From Bacteroidales bacterium (GTDB lineage: Bacteria; Bacteroidota; Bacteroidia; Bacteroidales; VadinHA17): 44,388 nt of DNA. Location: contig JAGGWN010000038.1 in NCBI GenBank assembly GCA_021157415.1, positions 1-44,388 on the forward strand, given 5' to 3'. Below are positions 16,617 through 24,907 of the stretch, in pieces. A model generated the notes under the pieces. The model saw only the letters and a program-made list of their open reading frames with translations, was not told the origin of the DNA and ran no database searches. The position numbers and the translations under genes are program-made. Positions within the stretch are counted from its first letter, which is position 1; each line of letters starts with the position of its first letter.

Positions 16617-19289
16617 CTACCGAAGATAATATTTTTTATAGAAAACGCGGTAAGTATCCAGGGACTTGTTTTTCAGGAATGTTTTAAAACCGGATTCGGA
16701 GAAAATGAAAACCTCTATTCCCGGATTGTGTACATAAGGGGTCAACGCAGGATATTGATCAAAGGCTTTCATATAATCCATGGCTTCCTTATATTTTCCA
16801 AGAGTTTTAACGGATATTACACTCATGCCCTTCACTGCGTCTTTGTCGGTCTTTACCTCAAAGTCCGTCTGGGGATACTGGTCCGTGTTAAAATTGATGA
16901 TCTCGAATTTCAGTTGGTTGAGATTTATCGACGGGTCGTTTACAAAAATGGTCAACAAATGATCTTCTTTTGGATTAAAATGATACATGACGCTGGCTGT
17001 TTTCTCTATTTCTTCCTGTTTGAGAACAGGGTGTTCCTGATTCAAATATGAGATCATGTTTTTGGCCCGGTCGGCAATATCCTGATCCGTCACAGAATCG
17101 GCCACCTGCATCAGCACCTTCTTAAATGTTCTGGGATCACTGGTTTTACCAATCGAAACAGCCCGCAAAAACATATATTTTGATTTCAGATCTGCCCCGG
17201 TTCTTTTCTGAAGAGCCTGATCACACCTTCTAATTACTTCCTGGTAATGGCCGGTTTTGAACAGGTGATATACCTGCTCATATTTTCGATCTTCTTCAAG
17301 CCTTTGTTCATTGATCTTTTTCAGATACAAAGGGTCTTTCAATACCTTGGCCTGCTCACTGTCGGGAAATTTTTCGATGATAAGATTTTTATATTTATCG
17401 GCCAGGTTTGTTTTCCCTGTTTCGCGGTAAAGACTGTAAAGAGTATAATAAGTTGCCAGAAGGTATATGCTCTGTGGGAAATCTGTTGCAAGCCGTTCCA
17501 GGTTGTGAATGGCCTTGTCATAATCTTTCAGATCGTTGTAAAAGATCATGGCCGACTCAAAAAGACCTTCCTGAAGCTGCGCATTGGAAGCAACCATCAT
17601 GGAATCATTCAAAGGTATTTGACGCAGATAATAGCTCCGGCTTTTTTTGTTGGTTTTCTGCACAGATTTAATAACTTGTTCTGTTGAAAGGGAATCTTCT
17701 TCTTGGGTGGCCGATTCAAATGAAACGGAAGCCTTGTTTTTTCTGCGCCAGTTATCTTCCAGCTTGCGGTTCCCCCATCTTCTTTTGAATTCGGTTCTTC
17801 CGAAACCCAGTGCTGTGGGGTTATAAAAGTACCATTGTCCGCTGCGGTTTAACTCACTTTGATAGCGAATATCGGTTTGCATTGCCTGTCCGCGTGAATA
17901 TGCCTGGGAAGCATTCTGTTCTGCTTCCTGTTTTTCCTGCAAAACCAGCTGTTCAATGATCCCGTCAATAATAGCCAGTCGTTTTTTCTCAGGCAAGGCG
18001 GCCAGATGCTGCAAACTATCCTGAAGGGTGATTTCCCGGGTATACCGGACCAGCCGGTTCAGACTGTTACTCTCGTTTTTATAATTTTCATAACCGGCAT
18101 AGTTCCCCGGAAGAAATGCCACGGTACTGTCATAAAACATCTGGGCATGATCATAATCGTTCCTGTCGAAATATATTTCAGCTACCGCGAGATAGGACAG
18201 ACCCTTCTGAACATCATTGGATACCGAATAATGTGCTGATTTTATGAAATACGCTATGGCTTCATCGGGTTTGTTTTCTTTCATGGCAATTTTCCCGAAA
18301 GCATAATAGATCTGATCCCGGTATTCTTTATTTTTCTCGTCACGGAGCAGTTTGCGCAAATCTTTTTTTATTTGTTTCAGATTCCCGGCATAAGTTTCTG
18401 TGTCCTCTGCAATACGGATATGTGCATTAAAAGCCATTTCATAAGGAGGATTGAGATGAAAAACCATCCGGTAGTATTTTACGGCATCTGCCATATCCTT
18501 TTTTTCTTCATACAGTTGTCCCAATAAATAGGCAGTAAATGCCTTCTTATCCTTTTTCTTAATGTATTCAAAAGCTTTTTTCAGTTCTTCAATGGCAAGA
18601 TCGGTCTCCCCATGCAATAAGTAATGATTGGCCCTCACTTTATAATAATCCTCAAGCAGGGACGACGGAATCTTGTTTTTTTCTTTTTCCAGCCCTTGCA
18701 GGGTTTCTTCTGCAGCGCGGAAGTCCTTCGTCCGGTCATAAACCTTTGCAGCCCAGAGACGCGCTTCCAGGACCACTTCGGGATCAGGGTATTTTTTGTT
18801 GATAATGTAATTGAAGGAGATCAACGCCGAAGGAAGGTCGTTCTTCATATATTGCGCTTTTCCCATCAACAGGTAACTGTCATCCACCCATTTATTGTAC
18901 TCGGGCAGATTAAAAAAATCTTTCTCTTTTTTTGTGAGTCTGGTTTTTTTCTGTTTGGGTTTGGCTGTGATCGAGTGATACGTGATCAACTTGGAAGCTT
19001 TTTTTACCACACGATCCATCTCCGAAGTGATCAGGCCGGCTGTTTCTTTGGTCTCCAGAGGGAAAACGGGCATGGTCTTGGTAAAATCCGGTTGTAGTTG
19101 TTTTGAGGCTTTCCTGATTCCGCTTTTATAACTTTCCTTTGCATTAAAATAAATATTGTAATGAGATACCAGGTTGTGAAAGGCGCGGCTGGATGCAGTG
19201 TTTTTCTTTACCGAACAACCCAAACTCCCCAGCAGAAACACAAGAAAGAAACAATATAATACCTTTTTAATTAAATTAATCAAAGCCAC
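16617..19289 (-). CDS. porW: PorW/SprE-like TPR lipoprotein of the type IX secretion system
   Basis: This is an 890-residue lipoprotein. A signal peptide ends at a relaxed lipobox with Cys25 (GSLGC), so it should be anchored in a membrane facing the periplasm. Several tetratricopeptide-like helical repeats follow (for example DYYKVRANHYLLHGETDLAIEELKKAFEYI and AFGKIAMKENKPDEAIAYFIKSA). Long charged helices lie in the middle. The N-terminal FHNLVSHYNIYFNAKESY is characteristic of the PorW/SprE family, which is needed for type IX secretion and, in gliding species, motility. The start is GTG at 19289, as no ATG is near. porX follows after 110 bases. Confidence 0.88.
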   Translation of the reverse strand: MALINLIKKVLYCFFLVFLLGSLGCSVKKNTASSRAFHNLVSHYNIYFNAKESYKSGIRKASKQLQPDFTKTMPVFPLETKETAGLITSEMDRVVKKASKLITYHSITAKPKQKKTRLTKKEKDFFNLPEYNKWVDDSYLLMGKAQYMKNDLPSALISFNYIINKKYPDPEVVLEARLWAAKVYDRTKDFRAAEETLQGLEKEKNKIPSSLLEDYYKVRANHYLLHGETDLAIEELKKAFEYIKKKDKKAFTAYLLGQLYEEKKDMADAVKYYRMVFHLNPPYEMAFNAHIRIAEDTETYAGNLKQIKKDLRKLLRDEKNKEYRDQIYYAFGKIAMKENKPDEAIAYFIKSAHYSVSNDVQKGLSYLAVAEIYFDRNDYDHAQMFYDSTVAFLPGNYAGYENYKNESNSLNRLVRYTREITLQDSLQHLAALPEKKRLAIIDGIIEQLVLQEKQEAEQNASQAYSRGQAMQTDIRYQSELNRSGQWYFYNPTALGFGRTEFKRRWGNRKLEDNWRRKNKASVSFESATQEEDSLSTEQVIKSVQKTNKKSRSYYLRQIPLNDSMMVASNAQLQEGLFESAMIFYNDLKDYDKAIHNLERLATDFPQSIYLLATYYTLYSLYRETGKTNLADKYKNLIIEKFPDSEQAKVLKDPLYLKKINEQRLEEDRKYEQVYHLFKTGHYQEVIRRCDQALQKRTGADLKSKYMFLRAVSIGKTSDPRTFKKVLMQVADSVTDQDIADRAKNMISYLNQEHPVLKQEEIEKTASVMYHFNPKEDHLLTIFVNDPSINLNQLKFEIINFNTDQYPQTDFEVKTDKDAVKGMSVISVKTLGKYKEAMDYMKAFDQYPALTPYVHNPGIEVFIFSESGFKTFLKNKSLDTYRVFYKKYYLR

Positions 19290-19411
19290 CGGTTTTTTTC
19301 AAACAAACAGTAAAACTAAAAAAATAGTATTTTACCGGATTGTTTTTTGCAAATAATTATATACGGAAGCTTATTTAAACTTCCGGAAACAACAAATGTT
19401 TATGCTGAAAA

Positions 19412-19654
19412 TTAATGCTCCGGAGTTTCAAGTTTTTTTACTTCGGACACTTCTTTAACGATGGCCTGCTCTATTCCGGCCAGTGTCTGCTGGCGGTACG
19501 GGCAATTCTTACAGGTTCCCGTAAGTTGCACTTTAACAGTCCCCTCATCTGTAATTTCAAGCAACCTGACATCACCGCCGTCAGCCTGAAGGTAAGGCCT
19601 CATTCTTGCAAGGACTGCAAGTACCTTGTTTTTTATGCGCGCTTTATTGTCCAT
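19412..19654 (-). CDS. NifU C-terminal-domain (Nfu-type) iron-sulfur protein
   Basis: This 80-residue stand-alone NifU-C domain is expected to bind or transfer a [4Fe-4S] cluster as a carrier dimer. The core signature LQADGGDVRLLEI is followed by the cluster-binding Cys48-x2-Cys51 (CKNCPYRQQTL). A clear GGAGG ribosome-binding sequence lies about 9 bases upstream of the ATG, which is unusual in this phylum. It starts 16 bases after the mrp stop, so the two are almost certainly co-transcribed and act together in Fe-S cluster delivery. Confidence 0.93.
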   Translation of the reverse strand: MDNKARIKNKVLAVLARMRPYLQADGGDVRLLEITDEGTVKVQLTGTCKNCPYRQQTLAGIEQAIVKEVSEVKKLETPEH

Positions 19655-19670
19655 TGAATGTTATCCTCCG

Positions 19671-20768
19671 TTAATGTTGTATAATAACCCTTTTGGTCGG
19701 AGGCAGTTCCTTGTTTCTTTTATCTACTTGTTCTACAAACCGGTTTGCCAAATCCTGAAATATCTGTCCCAGCATGGTGTTTTCATCCAGAGCCACCGGC
19801 TTACCGGTATCTCCGCTCTCACGGATTTTCTGGACAATAGGGATGCTTGTCAGTATAGGAACATTGTATTTTTCAGCCAGTTTCCGGGTTCCTCCTTCTC
19901 CGAAAATGTAATATTTTTTATCAGGCATTTCTTCCGGAGTAAACCAAGCCATATTTTCTACCAGCCCCAATACCGGGACTTCGATTTTATCACTCCTGAA
20001 CATGGCAATACCCCTGATTACATCTGCCAGAGCTACATCCTGGGGAGTGGTGACCATCAAGGCTCCAGTTACCGGGATTTCCTGTACCATGGTCAGGTGG
20101 ATATCACTGGTTCCGGGAGGTAAATCCACAATAAGAAAATCTAGCTCACCCCAGTCTCCCTGTTGTAACAGTTGTTTAAGGGCGCTTGTGGCCATGGGTC
20201 CGCGCCAAATCAAAGCATCATCCGTATCAATAAAAAATCCGATGGACAATATTTTCATATTGTATTTTTCCAGGGGGATGATCATATCGATCCCGTTCAT
20301 TTTATGAACCCGTGGTACGGAACCTTCCAGATCCATCATCTTCGGTACGGAAGGCCCGAAAATATCAGCATCCAGCAATCCGGTTTTCCACCCTTGTTTC
20401 GATAAGGCCACTGCCAGATTGGCTGCAACCATCGATTTGCCTACGCCGCCTTTTCCCGACGCTACCACAATGACATTTTTTACCTCCGGCAAAACCTCCG
20501 GTCCGGTTTTTAACGATCCTACTTTTACCGGAACCGTGATCAACACCTCAATATCCTCTCCGAATTCCTTCTTCAACTGACGGTCACACAACTTTTTGAT
20601 CGAATTGAAAAAAGGATCATTGGACTTGGGCAGAGCCAGCGTGAAAATAATCTGACGACCATCAATACGCAAATTTTCTACCATATTGGAGGAAACAATA
20701 TCCCCGGCAGTTTCGGGATGCTTGATCTTCTTCAAGATCTCCAGTACTTTTTCTTTAGATATTTCCAT
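19671..20768 (-). CDS. mrp: Mrp/NBP35-type Fe-S carrier P-loop ATPase (ApbC)
   Basis: This is a cytosolic Fe-S cluster carrier ATPase. The N-terminal MIP18/DUF59 domain spans about residues 1-85. The deviant Walker A SGKGGVGKS is at 104-112, with LLDADIFGPSVP, the Walker B-like FLIVDLPPGTSD and GLVENMAWF following. The protein has only one cysteine (Cys61). The CxxC that normally follows the VENM motif and holds the bridging cluster in Mrp/ApbC is replaced by FTPEEMPDKKYYIFG. This replacement may be common in the phylum, and the function may depend on the neighbouring Nfu-type protein. Confidence 0.93.
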   Translation of the reverse strand: MEISKEKVLEILKKIKHPETAGDIVSSNMVENLRIDGRQIIFTLALPKSNDPFFNSIKKLCDRQLKKEFGEDIEVLITVPVKVGSLKTGPEVLPEVKNVIVVASGKGGVGKSMVAANLAVALSKQGWKTGLLDADIFGPSVPKMMDLEGSVPRVHKMNGIDMIIPLEKYNMKILSIGFFIDTDDALIWRGPMATSALKQLLQQGDWGELDFLIVDLPPGTSDIHLTMVQEIPVTGALMVTTPQDVALADVIRGIAMFRSDKIEVPVLGLVENMAWFTPEEMPDKKYYIFGEGGTRKLAEKYNVPILTSIPIVQKIRESGDTGKPVALDENTMLGQIFQDLANRFVEQVDKRNKELPPTKRVIIQH

Positions 20769-20834
20769 AATAAAATCTGAATTTTAACCTTGATTAATTA
20801 CCCGGGCTATTTTTATTTAATATAAATAAGTGTG

Positions 20835-20842
20835 CAAATATA
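20835..20842 (-). promoter_or_regulatory. Bacteroidota -7 box TATATTTG for mrp-nfu
   Basis: TATATTTG followed by CA on the minus strand matches TAnnTTTG. It lies in the 99-base gap between atl and mrp, about 66 bases upstream of the mrp ATG. It suggests that mrp and the Nfu gene form their own transcript. No convincing -33 element is seen. Confidence 0.4.
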
Positions 20843-20867
20843 AGGATTCTTTGAACAGGTTGATCTA

Positions 20868-21203
20868 TTATTTGTTTAAATTTTCAGCCGGATCCCAAAA
20901 TATTTCTCCGAAACGAACAATCCGGTCGTTTACGACCTCGATCCCTTCGTTTTCCAGCAATTGTTTCATGGTGTCCCCGAAACCGAAATAATGTTTTCCC
21001 GTTAGCATACCCTGCCGGTTTACCACACGGTGGGCAGGAATAAAAGTACCAGTGTGTAAAGATTGATTCAGGGCCCAGCCCACAACACGGGCCGATCTTC
21101 CCGACCCCAGATATCGGGCAATGGCGCCATAGGTAGTCACCCTGCCGGGAGGGATCTGATGCACTACCGCATATACTTTTTCAAAAAAATCCCTATTCTC
21201 CAT
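20868..21203 (-). CDS. Alkyltransferase-like protein (ATL), MGMT family without the active cysteine
   Basis: This 111-residue protein matches the DNA-binding domain of O6-alkylguanine-DNA alkyltransferase. The helix-turn-helix (RVTTYGAIARYLG) and the arginine-finger segment (SARVVGWALNQ, about 38-47) are present. The acceptor motif PCHRV is PAHRV (Ala57), so it cannot accept an alkyl group. Known ATLs bind O6-alkylguanine lesions and hand them to nucleotide excision repair. The gene overlaps the end of trmB by 11 bases, so it is probably translationally coupled. It is the last gene of the holB-ricT-gldH-trmB-atl run. Confidence 0.92.
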   Translation of the reverse strand: MENRDFFEKVYAVVHQIPPGRVTTYGAIARYLGSGRSARVVGWALNQSLHTGTFIPAHRVVNRQGMLTGKHYFGFGDTMKQLLENEGIEVVNDRIVRFGEIFWDPAENLNK

Positions 21204-21897
21204 GAACAGGATTTTTTAAGGGATGCTCACGCACAGGGACAAAGCGAAGATAACAGATTTTCTTTCCCTCCTCCAGAAACTTCTTTTCGTAAAAGGTCCG
21301 GATACCGAATACAAACTCATCTTTCTTTTCGCCATAAAGATCGGCAGTACATTCTTCCAGAGGGAAATCGTTCAGACGAATCACTTCCAGTGAATATTGA
21401 AACATATCCACATTATCCGTCTTCAGGTGTACGTATCCTCCCGGTTTCAGGATATTCCGGTACACCTCCAGAAAACGGGGATGGGTAAGTCTTTTTTTCT
21501 CCCTGCGTTTCCGGGGTTGAGGATCCGGAAAAGTAATCCATATCTCAGAAACCTCTCCCCGGTCAAAAAAAGAATGCAGCAACTCAATTCTTGACCGCAG
21601 AAAAGCCACATTTTTCAATCCTTTATCGAGGGTGGTGACCGCGCCACGCCACATTCGGGCTCCTTTAATATCTATTCCGATAAAGTTTTTTTCGGGGAAT
21701 TTTTCAGCCAGGCCTACCGTGTACTCTCCTTTGCCACAACCCAGTTCCAGTACAATAGGGTGTTCGTTGTGGAAAAAATCCTCTCCCCAACGGCCTTTTA
21801 AAACATAATCTTTTTTGTATATCTCCTCAAAACGGGGCTGCAGAACAAAGTCCATTTGTTCCATTTCAGCCCACCGGGCAAGCTTATTTTTTCCCAC
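21193..21897 (-). CDS. trmB: tRNA (guanine-N7)-methyltransferase TrmB
   Basis: TrmB makes m7G at position 46 of tRNA from S-adenosylmethionine. The SAM motif LELGCGKGEYT, the acidic IGIDIKGARMWRG and the tRNA-contacting FPDPQPRKRREKKRL are all visible. The start is uncertain. An ATG at 21936 would give 247 residues but would overlap gldH by about 50 bases. The GTG at 21897 gives VGKNKLARWAEM, which matches the usual MGKNKL N-terminus of the family and overlaps gldH by 14 bases, so I prefer it (234 residues). The end overlaps atl. Confidence 0.93.
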   Translation of the reverse strand: MGKNKLARWAEMEQMDFVLQPRFEEIYKKDYVLKGRWGEDFFHNEHPIVLELGCGKGEYTVGLAEKFPEKNFIGIDIKGARMWRGAVTTLDKGLKNVAFLRSRIELLHSFFDRGEVSEIWITFPDPQPRKRREKKRLTHPRFLEVYRNILKPGGYVHLKTDNVDMFQYSLEVIRLNDFPLEECTADLYGEKKDEFVFGIRTFYEKKFLEEGKKICYLRFVPVREHPLKNPVHGE

Positions 21898-22408
21898 TTT
21901 TATTCGTTTTCTCACGTTCAACACGTAACCCCACATCCCGGATCCCTTTCAGGTTGGTACGCATTCCCTGTTCAATATCAAAAGTGTAAACGCCCCGGTA
22001 GGGGAAACGGATATGTTGTTTATAGGGTAACCGTAAAAAGTAAAGATCTCCGATTCCTCTTCCCAGCCACTTTCCCCGTTTGTCAGCAAGAAGAAAATTA
22101 ACGGTGTCCGTCAGCTCAGCACCGGTCGGGGAAGCCACATGAATGAAAAGATAAATATTACTATATGGATAATCGGAATAATTACGGATGTTTACATAAA
22201 CGGCATGGGATGACACGGTGTCCTTAACCAGCACCTTAAACCGCACTGGCTCTTTCATTTTCCAGGTATGGTCGGGTATTTCCTTGTTTTCATCAAACAC
22301 TCTGCCCGGGTCACATCCGGTTAGCAGCATACTCAGGGGCAAAACCATCGACAAAAGAAGCATGAACTGTCTTGTAATCCGGTTTCTGTAATTTTTGTCA
22401 GCTTTCAT
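21884..22408 (-). CDS. gldH: Gliding motility lipoprotein GldH
   Basis: This 174-residue lipoprotein has a long hydrophobic signal peptide and a lipobox ending at Cys32 (LLTGC). The remainder is a compact beta-rich domain with the family-typical GIRDVGLRVER near the end. GldH is needed for gliding in Flavobacterium, but it also occurs in non-gliding Bacteroidota, so it does not prove motility here. It follows ricT by 8 bases and overlaps trmB. With porX and porW it supports a type IX secretion lineage. Confidence 0.88.
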   Translation of the reverse strand: MKADKNYRNRITRQFMLLLSMVLPLSMLLTGCDPGRVFDENKEIPDHTWKMKEPVRFKVLVKDTVSSHAVYVNIRNYSDYPYSNIYLFIHVASPTGAELTDTVNFLLADKRGKWLGRGIGDLYFLRLPYKQHIRFPYRGVYTFDIEQGMRTNLKGIRDVGLRVEREKTNKSGKK

Positions 22409-22416
22409 AAGGGACC

Positions 22417-23565
22417 TTACCTGTTGTTCCTTTTATTTCTGTTTTTGTTTTTCTTCCGTTTTTTCTTATTACGGCTGCTTTTCCGGTCAAATCGGGTGAG
22501 GCTGTCCTGACCCACCACATTCTCAAAATTCAGGGATATGTCTGTTTCTTCCTGCTGGTACCGGGCATCCAGCAGTTGTTCGGGTTTTTTCCCTCCCTTG
22601 TTCATCTGTTGGATTTCCAGGACCCTCTCCACAGGTACCAGGACCAGGTTTGCCGAAGAATTGGGATCGGAAGAATACCACATTGCCTTTTTGAATATAT
22701 CTGTTTTCTGGTGATAATAATTTCCTTCCATGGTTTCCAGAACGATATCGGCACGGGGGAAGTTTTTCTGAGCGTCGAGATAAACATCCAGTTCATAGTT
22801 GAGACAGCATTTCAGTTTTCCACATTGTCCGGCCAGTTTTAACGGGTTGAGAGAGAGCTCCTGGTATTTGGCAGCACTGGTGGAGACGGAAACAAATTTA
22901 TTCATCCACGAAGCACAACACAACTCTCTGCCACAGGATCCAATGCCTCCGATTCGGCCGGCTTCCTGGCGTGCTCCTATCTGCCGCATCTCGATTCTGA
23001 CCCTGAACTGTTCAGCCAGCACCTTGATCAACTCTCTGAAATCTACCCTTTCATCGGCAATATAGTAAAAAATAGCCTTGGTTTTATCCCCCTGATATTC
23101 CACATCCCCGATCTTCATGTTCAGCCTGAGATCCCCTGCAATCTTACGGGCTTTGATCATGGTTTCATGCTCAAGACTGATGGCTTCTTTCCATTTTTCA
23201 ATGTCTGCAGGCTTAGCCTTGCGATAAACTTTTCTGAACTCGGTTTTTTCAGGGTCTATCTGGTTGCTGCGCAACCGCATGGTTACTAACTCGCCGGTAA
23301 GGGTAACAATTCCGATATCATGACCCGGCGAAGCTTCCACCGCCACAATATCCCCGTTTGCCAGCCTCAAATGATTCACATTTCTGTAAATCCCTTTCCG
23401 GGTATTTTTGAAATGAACCTCTATCAGTTCAAGCTCAAAAGGATCTGTCGGTATATTCTGCAGCCAGTTATATGATGTCAGTTTGCAACAAATATCGGAA
23501 TGATAAGCAAATCTGTCCTGTACGTCCAGCAAGCACCCCCGTCCTTCCAATACTTTTTTTTCCAT
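22417..23565 (-). CDS. ricT: PSP1-domain protein RicT (YaaT-like)
   Basis: This is a PSP1 C-terminal-domain protein related to Bacillus RicT/YaaT, a subunit of an Fe-S-containing complex that affects RNA processing. Cysteine clusters CGRELCC (Cys211, 216, 217) and CGKLKCC (Cys248, 253, 254) match the conserved cluster-binding region. A strongly basic Lys/Arg/Asn-rich tail of about 25 residues ends the protein, possibly for nucleic-acid contact. I start at the ATG at 23565 (MEKKVLEGRG). An ATG 10 codons upstream lies inside a hairpin and adds unconserved residues. No ricA or ricF partner is seen. It sits between holB and gldH. Confidence 0.87.
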   Translation of the reverse strand: MEKKVLEGRGCLLDVQDRFAYHSDICCKLTSYNWLQNIPTDPFELELIEVHFKNTRKGIYRNVNHLRLANGDIVAVEASPGHDIGIVTLTGELVTMRLRSNQIDPEKTEFRKVYRKAKPADIEKWKEAISLEHETMIKARKIAGDLRLNMKIGDVEYQGDKTKAIFYYIADERVDFRELIKVLAEQFRVRIEMRQIGARQEAGRIGGIGSCGRELCCASWMNKFVSVSTSAAKYQELSLNPLKLAGQCGKLKCCLNYELDVYLDAQKNFPRADIVLETMEGNYYHQKTDIFKKAMWYSSDPNSSANLVLVPVERVLEIQQMNKGGKKPEQLLDARYQQEETDISLNFENVVGQDSLTRFDRKSSRNKKKRKKNKNRNKRNNR

Positions 23566-23579
23566 AGTTTCAAAAATTA

Positions 23580-23608
23580 ACCTGCATGGCAACATTTACA
23601 ATGCAGGT
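23580..23608 (-). promoter_or_regulatory. Inverted repeat just upstream of ricT
   Basis: A perfect 8-bp inverted repeat, ACCTGCAT (23580-23587) with ATGCAGGT (23601-23608), surrounds a 13-base loop in the 80-base gap between holB and ricT. It ends 14 bases upstream of the preferred ricT ATG and contains the alternative upstream ATG. It could be a leader hairpin or an operator. Confidence 0.35.
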
Positions 23609-23645
23609 GAGATATATTGTCATATGCCAAAGGAAGCAAAATTAA

Positions 23646-24779
23646 CTATTTTTTTAACAGTTTGTGTATCTTCAGGGATACATCCATGAAGACAAGCTTT
23701 CCGTACACATTTCCCGAAATATGATCAAACGCCTCATTGAGCAGAGCATATAGATTTTCCATATTTCCCGGGGAGATAAAAGCGGAAAATTTTTTGGAGA
23801 ACTCAAATTCCTGTTTTGTCATCCGGTGGATTTTCTTATCGTTAGGAAGAATGTGCAGCAACAGGTTTTCCCGGAGGATGTGTATGGTATATTTCAGAAA
23901 AGCCTTTTGTTTCTCCCGGCCCAACGAGGCCATTTCGTCGGACCAGGTTGTCAGGCCCGGCACATCAGGGACCCAGGCCAGACGCATCCACCGGATGAAT
24001 AACTCCATAAATTCATTTCCTTCTTTTTCTTCTTCTATCAGTCGCAAAGCATCCCGTACATTCCCTCCTGCCCAACTGACCGCCCGTTCCAGCTCATCCT
24101 CTGTTAAACGGTATCGTTCCTGGAGAAACCGTCCCAGACTGTCATGGTCAATCTTGGGGATTTTCAGGGCCTGACACCGAGACATAATGGTGGGAAGGAT
24201 TTTTTCCGGCTCGATAGATACCAATAAAAAAACAGTTTTGTCGGGAGGTTCTTCTATGGATTTCAGCAACTTATTGGCCGCATGGACGTTCATTTTTTCA
24301 GGGAGCCACAGAACAAGAACTTTATATTCCGACTCAAAGGATTTCAGGCTGATCTTGCGAATGATCTCATCACTCTCTTCGGTATAAATCATTCCCTGTT
24401 TGTTTTCCACCCCCAGCTGTTCATACCATTGCGCCGGTCCGATATAAGGATTCTCCAGAATGATTTCCCGCCATTTTTCAATCTGCAGGCTACTGCGGGA
24501 GTCCCGGACCATGGCCCCGGATTTTACCACCGGATAAGAAAATATTATATCCGGGTGGATCAACTCCTGTGCCTTGATACAGGAAGCACAAACACCACAT
24601 GAATCTTCCTCTTGCCTGTCCAGACAGGTGATATACTGAGCATAAGCCATGGCCAGCGCCAGAGCTGCCGACCCCTCTTCTCCGTAAAACAACTGTGCAT
24701 GACTGATCCTGTTTTCCAGAACTGTCTGGCGCAAACGGTGTTTTATTTCTTCCAGACCGGGTATATCCTTAAACTGCAT
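23646..24779 (-). CDS. holB: DNA polymerase III delta' subunit
   Basis: This AAA+ clamp-loader subunit helps load the beta sliding clamp. The chosen ATG at 24779 gives MQFKDIPGLEEIKHRL, the standard N-terminus, and a 377-residue protein. The P-loop is degenerate (YGEEGSAAL), as expected for the non-ATPase delta' subunit. A zinc knuckle of four cysteines is present (Cys52, 61, 64, 67; CGVCASC), as is the sensor-1-like ILPTIMSRCQALKIP. It is the first gene of the minus-strand run that continues with ricT and is divergent from pgk. Confidence 0.93.
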   Translation of the reverse strand: MQFKDIPGLEEIKHRLRQTVLENRISHAQLFYGEEGSAALALAMAYAQYITCLDRQEEDSCGVCASCIKAQELIHPDIIFSYPVVKSGAMVRDSRSSLQIEKWREIILENPYIGPAQWYEQLGVENKQGMIYTEESDEIIRKISLKSFESEYKVLVLWLPEKMNVHAANKLLKSIEEPPDKTVFLLVSIEPEKILPTIMSRCQALKIPKIDHDSLGRFLQERYRLTEDELERAVSWAGGNVRDALRLIEEEKEGNEFMELFIRWMRLAWVPDVPGLTTWSDEMASLGREKQKAFLKYTIHILRENLLLHILPNDKKIHRMTKQEFEFSKKFSAFISPGNMENLYALLNEAFDHISGNVYGKLVFMDVSLKIHKLLKK

Positions 24780-24798
24780 ATTCGTGTTTCTGAAGAAA

Positions 24799-24806
24799 CA
24801 AAAATA
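24799..24806 (-). promoter_or_regulatory. Possible -7 box TATTTTTG for holB
   Basis: TATTTTTG on the minus strand matches TAnnTTTG, 19 bases upstream of the holB ATG. The sequence is AT-rich, so a chance match is possible. Confidence 0.3.
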
Positions 24807-24859
24807 AGGAAATTTTCTACCACACCGCAAAAATCATTTTTCAGGGAACGGTAAGTTAT

Positions 24860-24867
24860 TATTTTTG
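24860..24867 (+). promoter_or_regulatory. -7 box TATTTTTG for pgk
   Basis: TATTTTTG on the plus strand matches TAnnTTTG, 40 bases upstream of the pgk ATG. A T-rich stretch near 24836-24841 is at about the -33 position but lacks the final G. Confidence 0.4.
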
Positions 24868-24907
24868 TAGTCCTGTTTTGTCCGATCATCATTAAAAAGT
24901 TATAAAA

